A DNA stretch of 64,000 nt from Zymoseptoria tritici IPO323 (taxonomy: Eukaryota; Ascomycota; Dothideomycetes; Mycosphaerellales; Mycosphaerellaceae), in assembly GCF_000219625.1 (NCBI RefSeq), contig NC_018214.1:2232001-2296000 (forward strand), read 5' to 3'. Shown piece after piece: positions 23,028 through 32,855 of this stretch. The position numbers and the translations under genes were made by a program. Each line of letters begins with the position of its first letter. Positions within the stretch are counted from its first letter, which is position 1. The notes beneath the pieces are model-generated. The model saw nothing but the letters and a program-made list of their open reading frames with translations, did no database searches and was not told where the DNA came from.

Positions 23028-23876
23028 TCAAACAGTAGAATCTTTGACATAAGCACCCCAGCTCTGCTTCACCCGATCATACTGCAGGGTCCAGGTCCAT
23101 GGTTTCTGCTCAATGCTGCAGCTCTCGTAGCCATGTTCCTCCGGAGACTTCGTCGCCCACAACTTGGAGTGCTGCTTAGCTTCCTCTCTCGAACCACCTG
23201 CGAGAATCTTCTCGTGAGCGATCTTGTCCCAGTGATGCAGATCATCCTCCTGCACGTTGGGATTCTTCCACGTCAAAATCTCCTTCTCATTCGTCCGAGG
23301 GTTGACGACGAAGCCGTGGGCGAAATGAGTTCCGAGAGCGTCCTTCTCCTCGAAGGAGAAGAACTCGCGGATGGCTTCGACGATAAAGCCACCAGTCGTC
23401 CGCCTTTCCCCGTTCCCGTGAATGTGAATCTTGGGACGAGGACAGACGATGATGGCTTGCTTGCGGCGTAGATTGTCGGTATATTGTCCATTGGCGGGCA
23501 AAGGTAATTCATTGGCGAGTCTTTCCTTGACGTAGACTTTGAGTGCTGCTCCTTCCTCAGGCGTCTGAGGAATCCAGTCCATTATGTCGGTGGGAGGTCC
23601 CATGTGGCCATCGATGTGAGCAACGAAGCATTGGTTGTAATTGTCGCCATCAACACCGAGTGGAATGTAAACGCACACGCAGGTGTAGCAGTCGGAAGTG
23701 CCGATCCAGTGCAGTTTTGAAGCGTTTGTTGTTGTGCTGGCTTTGGCGTCGTGAGGAAAGGTGTAGAGTCCTCCTTGGCCCTGATCCAGATGGAGATATG
23801 GGACCTTGGGCGGGTTGATAGGCTGAGTGACGTCCATCTTGACACAGGGGTCTTGTATGACTTCTGCAGATTCCAT
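23028..23876 (-). CDS. Uncharacterised protein with CheD/NTAN1-like signature, paralogue 1
   Basis: A single exon of 282 residues from the ATG at 23876; an in-frame ATG at 23837 aligns better with paralogue 2 and is an alternative. The core is PYLHLDQGQGG, then LHWIG...DCYTCVCVYIPL (Cys63, 66, 68), then CFVAHIDGH (Cys83, His87, His91), then IIVCPRPKIHIHG and FAHGFVVNPRTNEKEILTW. The spacing of a Cys in a CxVxI strand followed by a C(L/F)xxH block and a GFxVNxxTxE strand resembles protein N-terminal asparagine amidohydrolase and the CheD deamidase fold. That link is an inference from pattern only. No signal peptide or membrane segment is visible. It lies in tandem with a close paralogue 536 bp upstream. 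Confidence 0.7.
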   Translation of the reverse strand: MESAEVIQDPCVKMDVTQPINPPKVPYLHLDQGQGGLYTFPHDAKASTTTNASKLHWIGTSDCYTCVCVYIPLGVDGDNYNQCFVAHIDGHMGPPTDIMDWIPQTPEEGAALKVYVKERLANELPLPANGQYTDNLRRKQAIIVCPRPKIHIHGNGERRTTGGFIVEAIREFFSFEEKDALGTHFAHGFVVNPRTNEKEILTWKNPNVQEDDLHHWDKIAHEKILAGGSREEAKQHSKLWATKSPEEHGYESCSIEQKPWTWTLQYDRVKQSWGAYVKDSTV

Positions 23877-24411
23877 GGCTGACGGAGTTGCAGTAATAAA
23901 GACCGTGTAGACTTGCGGCAAAGGTTCCCGAACAAAGAAAGAGCACTGTAGAAGTATCTTGACGTTTGCTCATTGCGTTGCTGGACGCATCCAGTGCAAA
24001 GCGGACATCTCTCTGCAAGATGCATGCTTGCCAGAACAAGCCTCAGACGTGTAGACTGATCTGGTCTCCGGTAGATGTGTCTCAATGGCAGATCAGGTTG
24101 CGGACTGTATGTCAGTCAGCACACTCTCCTTGTTATGTATAGCTTGCATGGAGAGAGAGCTTACTGCTTTTATGCCTTGCAGACCGGGACACCATCTATG
24201 CTTCTATGCCTTGTCACGATGAGAAGTCTACTGTCATAGCGTGTGGTCAATACATGCTGCATGGAAAGGATAAAAATGCTCACAATGTCTTTTCCCAGAG
24301 TCCAAATATTTTACAACCAAGCACTGCACACTGCAAATTCAGTTTCCCCTCCCGATGACCTTTCCCCTCTCAAGCATCTCGCGCCCGTCACGTGTATCAA
24401 CAAACAGTAAT
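23877..24411. other. Intergenic between tandem paralogues
   Basis: This is the presumed promoter of paralogue 1. Near 23970-23985 it contains a block ending TTGCGTTGCTGGA that recurs upstream of paralogue 2 near 25365-25380, so the duplication included 5' flanking DNA. Confidence 0.6.
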
Positions 24412-25212
24412 TCAGACGTAAGGACCCCAGCTCTTCGTGTCCCGATCGAACTGCAACGACCACGACTCCGACTTCGCATGCGCGCCGACCTTAAACCCGT
24501 AGCTCTCAGGATACCGTCTCTGCCGCCGAGTGACGAGCTGCTCGAGCTCCGCCAGCTCACCAGCTTCCAGCGAGTCATGCGGGCTGTCCCTCTTCATATC
24601 GAGCCGATCCCATCGACTCAATGCTGCCTCACTCAGGTTGCCGTCCACCCACTTGAGCAGCCGCTTCTCACCCGTTTGCGGGTTCACGGTGAACCCATGA
24701 GCAAAGTCTGTGACATGGCTACCTTCTGGGAGGCGGAAGAATTCGCGAACTGCCTGAATGATGAATCGGCCTGTAGCGTTCATCTCGAAGTCGCCGCGGA
24801 GCCAACGCATACGACGAGGACAGACGATGATGGCATTGTCGCGCAGTTCTCGTTTGTAGTCGGCGTACTGGCCGTTGGAAAGGTCGGGTAGCGCGGCGGC
24901 GAGTCTTTTGTGGACGTGGGCTTTGAGGCTTGTTTGTTCGAATTCATTGTCGGTGATCCAGTCTCTGATGGGATCGTATTTAGGTCCAGTGTGGGCATCG
25001 ATATGGGCGACAAAACACTGAGGCTGTCCGGTTGAAGTCTGGCCGAGGGGTATGAAGACGCACACGCAGGTGTAGCAATTGTAGGTGCCGATCCAGTGCA
25101 AGTCTGGACCATCATGCGTGCTGTACGGGAAGTTGAAGGTTCCGCCAACGCCCTGGTCCAGGTGGAGGAATGGGATGTGGGCCGGATTGGGAGCTGCAGA
25201 ATTGGTCGCCAT
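24412..25212 (-). CDS. Uncharacterised protein with CheD/NTAN1-like signature, paralogue 2
   Basis: A single exon of 266 residues from the ATG at 25212 (AAGATGG context). An upstream in-frame ATG at 25323 would add 37 residues with a hydrophobic stretch that paralogue 1 lacks, so it is not preferred. The same landmarks are present: IPFLHLDQGVGG, LHWIGTYNCYTCVCVFIPL (Cys46, 49, 51), CFVAHIDAH (Cys66, His70, His74), AIIVCPRRMRW and FAHGFTVNPQTGEKRLLKW. Conservation of the Cys and His positions between clearly diverged copies suggests they matter. The deamidase-fold suggestion is inference; the substrate is unknown. Confidence 0.7.
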   Translation of the reverse strand: MATNSAAPNPAHIPFLHLDQGVGGTFNFPYSTHDGPDLHWIGTYNCYTCVCVFIPLGQTSTGQPQCFVAHIDAHTGPKYDPIRDWITDNEFEQTSLKAHVHKRLAAALPDLSNGQYADYKRELRDNAIIVCPRRMRWLRGDFEMNATGRFIIQAVREFFRLPEGSHVTDFAHGFTVNPQTGEKRLLKWVDGNLSEAALSRWDRLDMKRDSPHDSLEAGELAELEQLVTRRQRRYPESYGFKVGAHAKSESWSLQFDRDTKSWGPYV

Positions 25213-25824
25213 CTTTGCTTTGATGATGAGTTTCAGAAGAGAGAGGAACGAGAGCTGCCGCCATATTAGTCCCATAGAAATTGCGGCAAACACAGAGTGA
25301 TAAAGCCGCGGGAGAACGCTCATTCAAGCGGTTTCTTCTTGTTTGCAGTCTCTTGTTGTTTGCTTATTGCGTTGCTGGAGACATCTTGTGAAAAGAGAAT
25401 TTCCCGCTGCATAATGAATATTCGCTTGCTAAAGGGTACCTGAGACAGTCAGTGAGAATCGCGACCCTTCCGGATGCTTCACGAGTGAGATGCCAATCTA
25501 TCAAGTGCATGTCAGCTTAGTCGCATGTCTAGTTTCATCGAGTATAGCCTTTGGGCAAAGACCTCACAGGACTCTTCCCGAGTAGGCTCGGATTTGAGAG
25601 TCGGGAGAGCACATCAGTCGCATTTCGGGTGACAACGTGATAGCTTTTGCCAAGCGCGGAAGTGGTGTCAGAGGAAAGCCAGCTCGCATATCCGGAATAT
25701 TTACAACACTTCAATGCTCAGCGAGTACCTCAGCCCCATACCTCAGCATCTCTTCGAGACTCTTCCGGTACGTGTGCAATCCCTCCATCTCACTCCTAGC
25801 TCTTCTATCGTATCAAATCTCCTT
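25213..25824. other. Intergenic
   Basis: About 610 bp separate the upstream end of paralogue 2 from the 3' end of the ATP synthase subunit gene. No gene is seen. Confidence 0.6.
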
Positions 25825-26241
25825 CTAGTGCTTGGCTCCCGCCTTCTTGTTGTCGGCCTCCGCTTCCTTGAGGAATTGTCTGCGCGACCAGTGGTCAGTA
25901 TTTCGTCCTACATCTCGCTTACACCTCTTTCGTGATGGCTCCTCGACCCGACGTACTGTATGAAGTTCTCCTCGTCCTTGCTGGATGCTTGAATTTGTGG
26001 GGCGTTCTGGATTGGGGACTTCTTGCTGCCACCAGTCATGGCCCAAGTGCCGGCAAAGAGGGTGGTGAGAGTTCCGATCGCGAGCTGAAGCATGTCAGTC
26101 AGCTGAATGGCTCTTCGTGGTCCAGTGTGCCGATGTTGGGCGCTCGGTAAGATGCGCTCAATGGCATAGACTCGTAGGAGTGGGGAGGCGCACAATGTGA
26201 GAGCCGACCTTCTGGCCGAAGAGCTCGTAGTAGACAACCAT
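25825..26241 (-). CDS. ATP19: Mitochondrial ATP synthase subunit k (Atp19)
   Basis: Three exons on the minus strand, 26241-26194, 26084-25957 and 25879-25825, encode 76 residues. Introns are 109 bp (GTGCGC...CTGAC...TTCAG) and 77 bp (GTACGT...ACTGAC...GCAG). The product opens with MVVYYELFGQKVGSHIL, continues with one hydrophobic segment (LAIGTLTTLFAGTWAM, about 17-32), and then a polar tail (SSKDEENFIQQFLKEAE) ending in AKH. This matches the small inner-membrane subunit k of the F1Fo ATP synthase, involved in dimer assembly. Length fits the family (about 70-80). It shares a 313-bp divergent promoter with the MTFP1 gene, also mitochondrial. Confidence 0.88.
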
Positions 26242-26554
26242 GTTGATAGCGTTGGGGTCTTTGTGGTGGGTTTTGAAGGTTGTGGTGTGGTGTTGACGGA
26301 GGTGAGGTCGCTGTCTTCGTGTCCGCCGGAGAGCTTTCGTTTCTTACCGATCTCCGCAAAGCACAGCCACGGAACCTCAGCCACAGTTTTCGGCGAACCC
26401 GACGTCACCCGTCTTTCATGTGCTGCCTTTCAACTTTCACAACCTTGAACATCTTCAACATCTCACGACATATTCCACACAACAACTGAATATCCTCGAA
26501 GCGAACGACGCAACCCTTGGACCTCACATTCATTCCACAGCACGTCCTTCCCAA
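26242..26554. promoter_or_regulatory. Bidirectional promoter between ATP19 and MTFP1
   Basis: The start codons of two divergent genes for mitochondrial inner-membrane proteins are only 313 bp apart, so their promoters must overlap. No TATA box is obvious in this interval. Confidence 0.6.
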
Positions 26555-27355
26555 ATGCCAACACCTCCCAACCCCGACCCCTCCAAGGTCGACGACCCCA
26601 TCCCCCACACCCGCACCGAACCACGCCCCGACTTCACCCAACCGCTCCCTCGCCAAAAACTCTCCCCGGACCTCCAAAAACACCTCGACGACAATGAAAC
26701 CTTCTGGGAGACCGTCGCGGACGGCAACGCCGGCGAATCCACCGAGTCCAACGTCCGCTACGCCGCCTACGCCTCCCGGCTCCGCACGATCATGCTCTCC
26801 GCGCACCGCTACGTAGCTTACACCTCAGATATCGGCGAGTCCTTCCGTCCCGTCGCGCATCCGAACTGGGTGCGCGCGGCGTACGGTGTGTCGTGGGCAT
26901 ATCTCATCGGAGACGTGAGTCATGAGGGATATAAAGCGTGGAAACACAATCAGCGGATCGTGAAGCCGGAGACGGACGAGGATAAAGCGATTTCAGTGGC
27001 GCATGCGGGGAAAGTACCCGCGATTGAGGACTATAGGACGGTCGCGGTGCAGCGGGCGATTTTCCAGGGATTGGCGTCGATGGGCCTGCCGGCGTTTACG
27101 ATTCATAGTATTGTGAGGTACTCCGGCAGGGCGATGAAGGATGTTAAGAATGTCAAGTTGAGGACGTGGGGACCGATAGGGTTGGGTCTGGCTGCGGTTC
27201 CGGCGTTGCCGTATATGTTTGATGAGCCGGTGGAGCATGCGACGGAGTGGGTGTTCCACAAGGCGTTTGAGGCTGTGGGTGGGCCGGCGGCAGTTGGGAA
27301 GGGTGGGCCTGCAGCGGCGTTGAAACAGAAGATTGAGGAGAAGAAGGAGCTTTAG
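26555..27355 (+). CDS. MTFP1: Mitochondrial fission process protein 1 (MTFP1/MTP18)
   Basis: A single exon of 266 residues from the ATG at 26555. The frame is open further upstream, but no ATG occurs there. The family core is clear: VRYAAYASRLRTIMLSAHRY, then YTSDIGESFRPV, WVRAAYGVSWAYLIGDVSHEGYKA, then a region with hydrophobic helices (AIFQGLASMGLPAFTIHSIV and GPIGLGLAAVPALPYMFD). MTFP1 proteins sit in the inner mitochondrial membrane and promote mitochondrial division. The N-terminal 50 residues are Pro-rich and the C-terminus is basic. The neighbouring divergent gene encodes an ATP synthase subunit. Confidence 0.92.
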   Translation: MPTPPNPDPSKVDDPIPHTRTEPRPDFTQPLPRQKLSPDLQKHLDDNETFWETVADGNAGESTESNVRYAAYASRLRTIMLSAHRYVAYTSDIGESFRPVAHPNWVRAAYGVSWAYLIGDVSHEGYKAWKHNQRIVKPETDEDKAISVAHAGKVPAIEDYRTVAVQRAIFQGLASMGLPAFTIHSIVRYSGRAMKDVKNVKLRTWGPIGLGLAAVPALPYMFDEPVEHATEWVFHKAFEAVGGPAAVGKGGPAAALKQKIEEKKEL

Positions 27356-27725
27356 GAGAGCCCTCTTTGACTCGTCTTGGTGGAGTAGACGTTGTTGTTC
27401 GGATGGAGAGGCACGTTTCAGTCGTGCTGTGTTGAGACAGGATCAAAGCGAGGCGTTGATACTCAGCTCAGAGTTGACAGATGGTGTACATAACGACCAA
27501 TCTACACTAATGTTTGTACAGACGAGCGGCCTTTACAGGAGCCGAATCGAGGTCAGGATCCAATCACTGATTCTATGGATGCAGTACTGGAATCGGAAAT
27601 AGCAATTCTATGGCTGACATTCGAGCTCTTCTTGTCCTACTGAATCTGCCCAAGAGTGCACCCACTCGACGCCATCGCTAACAAGGCTACACATTACATT
27701 GTTCTCCAATCCCAACTCGACCAGC
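27356..27725. other. Intergenic between convergent genes
   Basis: 370 bp between the 3' ends of the MTFP1 and NUP170 genes; it probably holds both 3' untranslated regions. Confidence 0.6.
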
Positions 27726-30700
27726 TCATCGCCGAGCATAGTGGATGCTCGCTGCCAGAATATCGGCCTGTTGTTTCCGATAATTGTCCAGATGATCGCT
27801 CCTCACCAACGTCGCCAAACAATCCGTCACCATGTGCAGATTCTCCTCACTACCGAATGGTATCCTGTCGCCATTCCGCTCGCTAGCCTTCAGCCATGAG
27901 TCGATCAGGTACACCATTTTGCCGGCAATCAGCCCGCGCTTCTGGCCTTCAAATGGATATTCGTTGCCAAAGTAGATCATCTCCAGGATGGGCAGGATTG
28001 TCTCGTGAGGAATCTCCAGGTCGAGGAAGACGTCGACTGCCCAGGAGTCGCCAGGTCTGTTGATCGATCCGCAGGAATCGGCATACTTTTCGAGTAGAGG
28101 GAGAAGCATCGGGATCGGAAAGGTTGATGGTGCGGTTTGTAGGCGCCTACCCATCTCTCGTACCTTTTCTCCAACTGCTTCCCAAGGCGCGCGTTGACGA
28201 CCGTGGAGTGCAGGCGCCTCTGCATCGGTGGCGGTGATGAGCTGTTCCCAGGATGCCTTGATGTCGGCAGCATTGCGGTGGTCGGCGACCATGTACAGCA
28301 AGATGCACAAGTCGTGGTAGCCACCTCCATCAGCATATTTGTTGAACAAGATCTCGACGCTGAGAATCTGGCTGTCGAGCTCCTGGACCAATGCTGGACG
28401 GGTCTCGTTGGTGAAGCGTGTATCGGCGCGGATGCGGCTGAGGATCTCATCCTGAATTTGGGCAATATCCAGGAGATCGGATACTTCGCGGAGGAGCTTC
28501 TGCTTGGACTGCCGGGCATCTGTGAGTGCTGTCTGGCGGGTGCTTGCGTTTGTGCGTGCACGAGACAGGTAGCCGATGCGCTCCTCCAGGCTGATGTCGA
28601 AGTGCGATCTGGCGATGTCGAGCTGCACAGAGGCGGATTGGAGGTAGTCGTTCTGGTGGGCAAAGTAGCGCCATAGCAGGTCGGCGTGGCCTCTGCTGTC
28701 CTGACTGCGCTTGCGCAGGTATTCGACCACGAAAGGATTATTAATCTCGAGCAGGCGGTCTGGCTGTGCAAGCTCGCCGACGTACCAATCGTAGAGGCAG
28801 GTGAGGAAGACGGTGTCGTCGGAGCAGTTGACGATGTCGTAAGCTTCACTTCGTCGCTTACCGGCGAGAGTGTGCCTGCCATCGACGGTCTCAGGACTGT
28901 TCGCAGTGGATGCGTCCAAATGCACGATCGTCATGAAGACGAGCTTGTAGCACTGTTCGCGGGCGTCGAAGTCTGCCTTTCTCTCGTCTCCTTCCGGCTT
29001 GCCATCTCGCAACCATGCATGCGCTCTTCGCGACTTGTCCTTCTCAGCAGCCACGTCCAAACACAACGAGATTGCACCAGCGTAGAATGACATCTCGACG
29101 TAACGCTCAACGGCCCACTTGAGGTGCTCGTAGCTGAGACTGCCTGCCACCTTCTTGAACAGTCTGTGACTCTCGTTCAAAAGCTGGCGTCCAGCATCAG
29201 TTGAGCCTGCTTCTGAACCTCGCTTGACTTGCTCTTGAGCTTTGAAGATAACCACATCGTCTGCGCTGCAGAAGCTGCCACATCGTCGGCGAAGAGCTTC
29301 GGCGACGCTGTCGACGTTGCTACCATTTGCAATGTTGCGATTGACAATGGCCTTGACCAGATCCTTGGCAAGCTCGCGGCCTATGGGCGAAACGAAGAGA
29401 CGCTCGAATGTAAGCTGTCTCGCGTCCTGCTTGCTTTGATCGGGCAGCAGAGCAAGGATCTCCTCGATGCGCTCGTCGAAAAGCACAAGGACAAAGCTGA
29501 TGCCCTCGCTAATGCTGCTGATGAGCTGTAATAGGCTGTTCATAGCACGGTGCTCGCCCTGAAGTGCAATCTCTTCCTGCCGGGAGTTGACGCGGCTCAG
29601 CGCGTCGGGACCAGCCAAGCCTTCGATGAAGCTGCGATTTCGTTCCAGAAATTCGTTCAAGGATGTGAGATCTCGCTGGATCGAACGAAGCTTCGTCAGG
29701 GCAATTGTAGGCTCGAGCTTAGCGCCGGCTCCAGGTACGAGCACTTCCTTGATGATTGTCGCTCTCCAGATCGAGCGGACCAGACGAGAGATGTACAGCG
29801 CCATGCCTTCGTGCCGCGGACTCGGACGCACGCTATCGATAGGAGCTTGCCCTTGGTCAACGACATCGTTGGCGCTGTAGTCGGCCTTGCCTCCATGCTC
29901 GATGAATGCTCTCCTCGCTTTCTCAATGACATCAGGGTCTGTGACGTTGGCAATTCTACTGTCCGCGACGTCCATACCCTGACCACATGCCACTGCGAGA
30001 GCTGTTGCGGCGGTCTCTCCTCGCCCGTAGGTCCGCACGAATCGCTTGATGTCGCCTTCATTCCCTTCATCGTCGGACGATCCATACTTCAGCATCGCCG
30101 CGAATATGTCTACCAGTCTTCTTCGACGGAATGTTTGTATGCCAGCGGATGTCACGATAGCGAATTCAGATGATTTGACATCGTACTGAACGGCCAGCTC
30201 GTTGCCGAATCCGGCCGGCGCGTTGGTGGCTCCAAACGTGTCGGTCATGCTCATGACCTGTTGCACGTTGGCTGGCAGATCGATCCACTGGCCGTACTCT
30301 CCATATCTGTCCTTGAGTTGGTGAGGATCTTGCGGATTCTTCAATCGGGCGGAGTCAGGCGCAGCACAGAAGACTCTGTCTTTTGACGGGTCATTCGGAT
30401 GAGGCTGAAATGCCATCCAATAGCCAGGTGCAAAGCGGTAGGACATTGTTGTGGGCGTCAGGTACCTCGATTGGCTGTCGCCTTGCCCGCTCGAGGGATT
30501 CTGATTGTATGTTGTAAGTGCGGTCTGCCCTTGCTGTGGTTGCGGCGGAGGTGCGTTCGGGTTTGACGGCGGAAAGCGAATGTGCAAGACTTGCATGCTC
30601 GAAGGTGGGTTCTGCGCGTCTGCTTGATTTCCATAGCCACGTGTTAGGGAAAGATACAGCCTGCAGCCTGTACTTGTCGTAGCCACCAATCCAATCTTGG

Positions 30701-31835
30701 ACGCCTCAACAGCGGTGACTACACTGATCGAAGCGAGCGACACCTCTCGACCGACAAGTAGCTCCATACGACTGTTGAAGTGACCAGTGTTCTGGAGGAG
30801 TGACTGCATGGGTCGAAGAAGGCCACCTTCTATGCGATCCTTGATGAGCCACACCTTGATCTCGCTCGTTGTGCTCAATGTGTACATCAAATTCCGGGTG
30901 TCATCGATGACAAGCTGCCTCCAAGAATTCTTTGGTCCTGATGAGGCGAACATATCCCCGAAACTGGTGATTTTTTCCGCGACAAAATTTGAAGACGTTC
31001 TGGTATGACAGAGGCGGTTGCATCTTCCTGAAAACCAGCCCTCGTCTTGCTGGTAATGGAATTCGTAGATGTCGTCGGTGATTGACCCGCAAAAGAAAAT
31101 TCGTCCAGTATTGCGTGAGTATTCGATGAGGCTGACGTTTATTCCTCGAATAGGAATGGACATCTTCGTGTTGTACAAAGCGATGGTCGGCGCGCCTGTT
31201 GATGTCGACTGAGTTGCCACGCCCAACAAAGTCATGGTATCGGACGTGCAGATGACAATCATGTGTTTGATGTCTTCAATGAACACGCCTGGCTTGGGCG
31301 CAACCAGCTTGACAGCAGTAATGGGCTGTGTGCTCTCCTCAAAGCCAATGATCTCCGGGTTGGTTATAGAATAGTCCCAAAGGTACAAGCAATTGTCGAG
31401 CGCAACCCACGCGTGTGCCAGTGCTGGAAATATGCCCATTTGCATTCCCATTCCCGCGTGGTTCGCCTGCTCCAGAAGTCTCGGCGGGAGGTCGTGCATC
31501 TTCAACTTCTGGAATGGCAGCCACGCCGGCCCTGTTGGCAGCTCATATCCTCCACTTGTGCCTTGTAGCACATATGATTCCAGCTCTGGAAAGCGCTCTT
31601 CACTTGCGAGTGTCTCGTTGATCGTACGCGCTGCCCGCTCTACCGGCGCAGTCGTATGTGCGGCGGCGGCAGCGGTGTTCTGAGCCTCGACGACAGACTG
31701 CTGCATATTTTGGCGTAATGTGGCCGCATGGTTGTAAAAGATTGTGGATCCTTGCGGCGGTGGTTGTTGTGGTGTGTTCATGAATGCGCCTGGCAAAGGG
31801 CGCTGAGGCGTTTGTGGGCCTGCAACTGTTGCCAT
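27726..31835 (-). CDS. NUP170: Nucleoporin Nup170/Nup155 (inner-ring scaffold)
   Basis: One uninterrupted exon of 1369 residues, the expected size for this family. The start MATVAGPQTPQRPLPGAF resembles the N-terminus of fungal Nup170. The N-terminal part (about 85-560) fits the Nup155-type beta-propeller: WLPFQKLKMHDLPPRLLEQ, then ALAHAWVALDNCLYLWDY and ITAVKLVAPKPGVF. The rest (about 620-1369) is helical and solenoid-like, with FLERNRSFIEGL and EMIYFGNEYPFEGQKRGLIAG near the end. It belongs to the nuclear pore inner ring, linking membrane anchors and other scaffold nucleoporins. A divergent promoter of 447 bp separates it from AIM41. Confidence 0.93.
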   Translation of the reverse strand: MATVAGPQTPQRPLPGAFMNTPQQPPPQGSTIFYNHAATLRQNMQQSVVEAQNTAAAAAHTTAPVERAARTINETLASEERFPELESYVLQGTSGGYELPTGPAWLPFQKLKMHDLPPRLLEQANHAGMGMQMGIFPALAHAWVALDNCLYLWDYSITNPEIIGFEESTQPITAVKLVAPKPGVFIEDIKHMIVICTSDTMTLLGVATQSTSTGAPTIALYNTKMSIPIRGINVSLIEYSRNTGRIFFCGSITDDIYEFHYQQDEGWFSGRCNRLCHTRTSSNFVAEKITSFGDMFASSGPKNSWRQLVIDDTRNLMYTLSTTSEIKVWLIKDRIEGGLLRPMQSLLQNTGHFNSRMELLVGREVSLASISVVTAVEASKIGLVATTSTGCRLYLSLTRGYGNQADAQNPPSSMQVLHIRFPPSNPNAPPPQPQQGQTALTTYNQNPSSGQGDSQSRYLTPTTMSYRFAPGYWMAFQPHPNDPSKDRVFCAAPDSARLKNPQDPHQLKDRYGEYGQWIDLPANVQQVMSMTDTFGATNAPAGFGNELAVQYDVKSSEFAIVTSAGIQTFRRRRLVDIFAAMLKYGSSDDEGNEGDIKRFVRTYGRGETAATALAVACGQGMDVADSRIANVTDPDVIEKARRAFIEHGGKADYSANDVVDQGQAPIDSVRPSPRHEGMALYISRLVRSIWRATIIKEVLVPGAGAKLEPTIALTKLRSIQRDLTSLNEFLERNRSFIEGLAGPDALSRVNSRQEEIALQGEHRAMNSLLQLISSISEGISFVLVLFDERIEEILALLPDQSKQDARQLTFERLFVSPIGRELAKDLVKAIVNRNIANGSNVDSVAEALRRRCGSFCSADDVVIFKAQEQVKRGSEAGSTDAGRQLLNESHRLFKKVAGSLSYEHLKWAVERYVEMSFYAGAISLCLDVAAEKDKSRRAHAWLRDGKPEGDERKADFDAREQCYKLVFMTIVHLDASTANSPETVDGRHTLAGKRRSEAYDIVNCSDDTVFLTCLYDWYVGELAQPDRLLEINNPFVVEYLRKRSQDSRGHADLLWRYFAHQNDYLQSASVQLDIARSHFDISLEERIGYLSRARTNASTRQTALTDARQSKQKLLREVSDLLDIAQIQDEILSRIRADTRFTNETRPALVQELDSQILSVEILFNKYADGGGYHDLCILLYMVADHRNAADIKASWEQLITATDAEAPALHGRQRAPWEAVGEKVREMGRRLQTAPSTFPIPMLLPLLEKYADSCGSINRPGDSWAVDVFLDLEIPHETILPILEMIYFGNEYPFEGQKRGLIAGKMVYLIDSWLKASERNGDRIPFGSEENLHMVTDCLATLVRSDHLDNYRKQQADILAASIHYARR

Positions 31836-32282
31836 CTTGTCGTCGCCAGCGAGTGTCCAGGGAGACTGCCTCTATAGGGAGAGAGAATTGTCGATGCCGA
31901 GCCAACAGCGCATTCCTCGTGGATGGTGTTCGGTCTCCAGATCGTGGTGCTGCTCCAACGAATTGCGCGTGAAGGTCGCGGTAGGTGAAGTAGTTCGTAG
32001 ACGTGAGATCGTTGCGCGTGTGGATATAGGTGTCTCACGCAGTCTGGAGGTCGATGTGCTGTCTGGATCTCGGCCAATGCTGCGACAACAATAACTCCCA
32101 GCTCTTTCTATGCAATTGACAATGTTGGTGTTGCGTTCAGAAGCTCCAAAGTTTAATGCTCGCAAGGCGCGGACGCGAGACTACGGACGACCAAAGGTGC
32201 CAGGAAGCTTGAATTCAAGCTCCGGCGGCACAAAGCAAGCAGACGTTCCATTGACATCTCATCCAACAACACATCATAGAAG
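31836..32282. promoter_or_regulatory. Bidirectional promoter region between NUP170 and AIM41
   Basis: A 447-bp interval between two divergent start codons; it must hold both promoters. No specific site is recognised. Confidence 0.5.
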
Positions 32283-32855
32283 ATGTCTCTCAACGCAACA
32301 CGGTCACTGCTACGCTCGCGACTGGCGGTCCGTACAAGCTATGTCTGCCCACGATGTCGAACATACGCAACTCCAATACCGCCCGCTCCACCTCTCCTCC
32401 TCAAGCTCAAGGGAGACCTCAAGACCGCAATGAAAGCAAAGGACACGAACCGTCTCAATGTCCTAAGAACCATTCTCGCTGAAGTGACAAACTCAGCAAA
32501 GAGTCCCAACCCCATCAAGTCAGACATGCAACTGCTGTCATTACTACGGAAGCGTGCCGCGGCGGCGAAGAATGCTGGGGATGAGTTCAAGGCTGCAGGG
32601 CGGGAAGATCTGGTAGAAAAGGAGGAGCAACAGGCGGCTGTGATGGAAGAGTACGCAGGCAGCGTGGAAACCTTGTCTGAAGACGATACCAAAGCAGCGA
32701 TTCGCGGCGTTGTCGACGGTGCCGAAGGGGATAAGCCGAACATGGGAGTGGTTCTGAAGACGTTGCTGGGACCGGGAGGAAGCTTAGAAGGCAAGCCAGT
32801 GGATCGTGCGGTGGTCGCCAGACTCGTGAAGCAGGTGATCAATGGAGAGTCATGA
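32283..32855 (+). CDS. AIM41: Mitochondrial YqeY/GatB-like protein Aim41
   Basis: A single exon of 190 residues. The N-terminus (MSLNATRSLLRSRLAVRTSY) is basic and Ser/Arg-rich, a typical mitochondrial targeting sequence. The rest is the YqeY domain: LKGDLKTAMKAKDTNRLNVLRTILAE, then LLRKRAAAAKNAGDEFKAAGREDLVEKEE, and the C-terminal GKPVDRAVVARLVKQ. YqeY is related to a tail domain of the GatB amidotransferase subunit; the Aim41 role in mitochondrial inheritance is known only from yeast screens. Length and order agree with the family. Confidence 0.92.
   Translation: MSLNATRSLLRSRLAVRTSYVCPRCRTYATPIPPAPPLLLKLKGDLKTAMKAKDTNRLNVLRTILAEVTNSAKSPNPIKSDMQLLSLLRKRAAAAKNAGDEFKAAGREDLVEKEEQQAAVMEEYAGSVETLSEDDTKAAIRGVVDGAEGDKPNMGVVLKTLLGPGGSLEGKPVDRAVVARLVKQVINGES

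Noticed and set aside
29550..30173. 207-codon frame antisense to NUP170
   Set aside because: It is a shadow of the real coding strand and has no family features.
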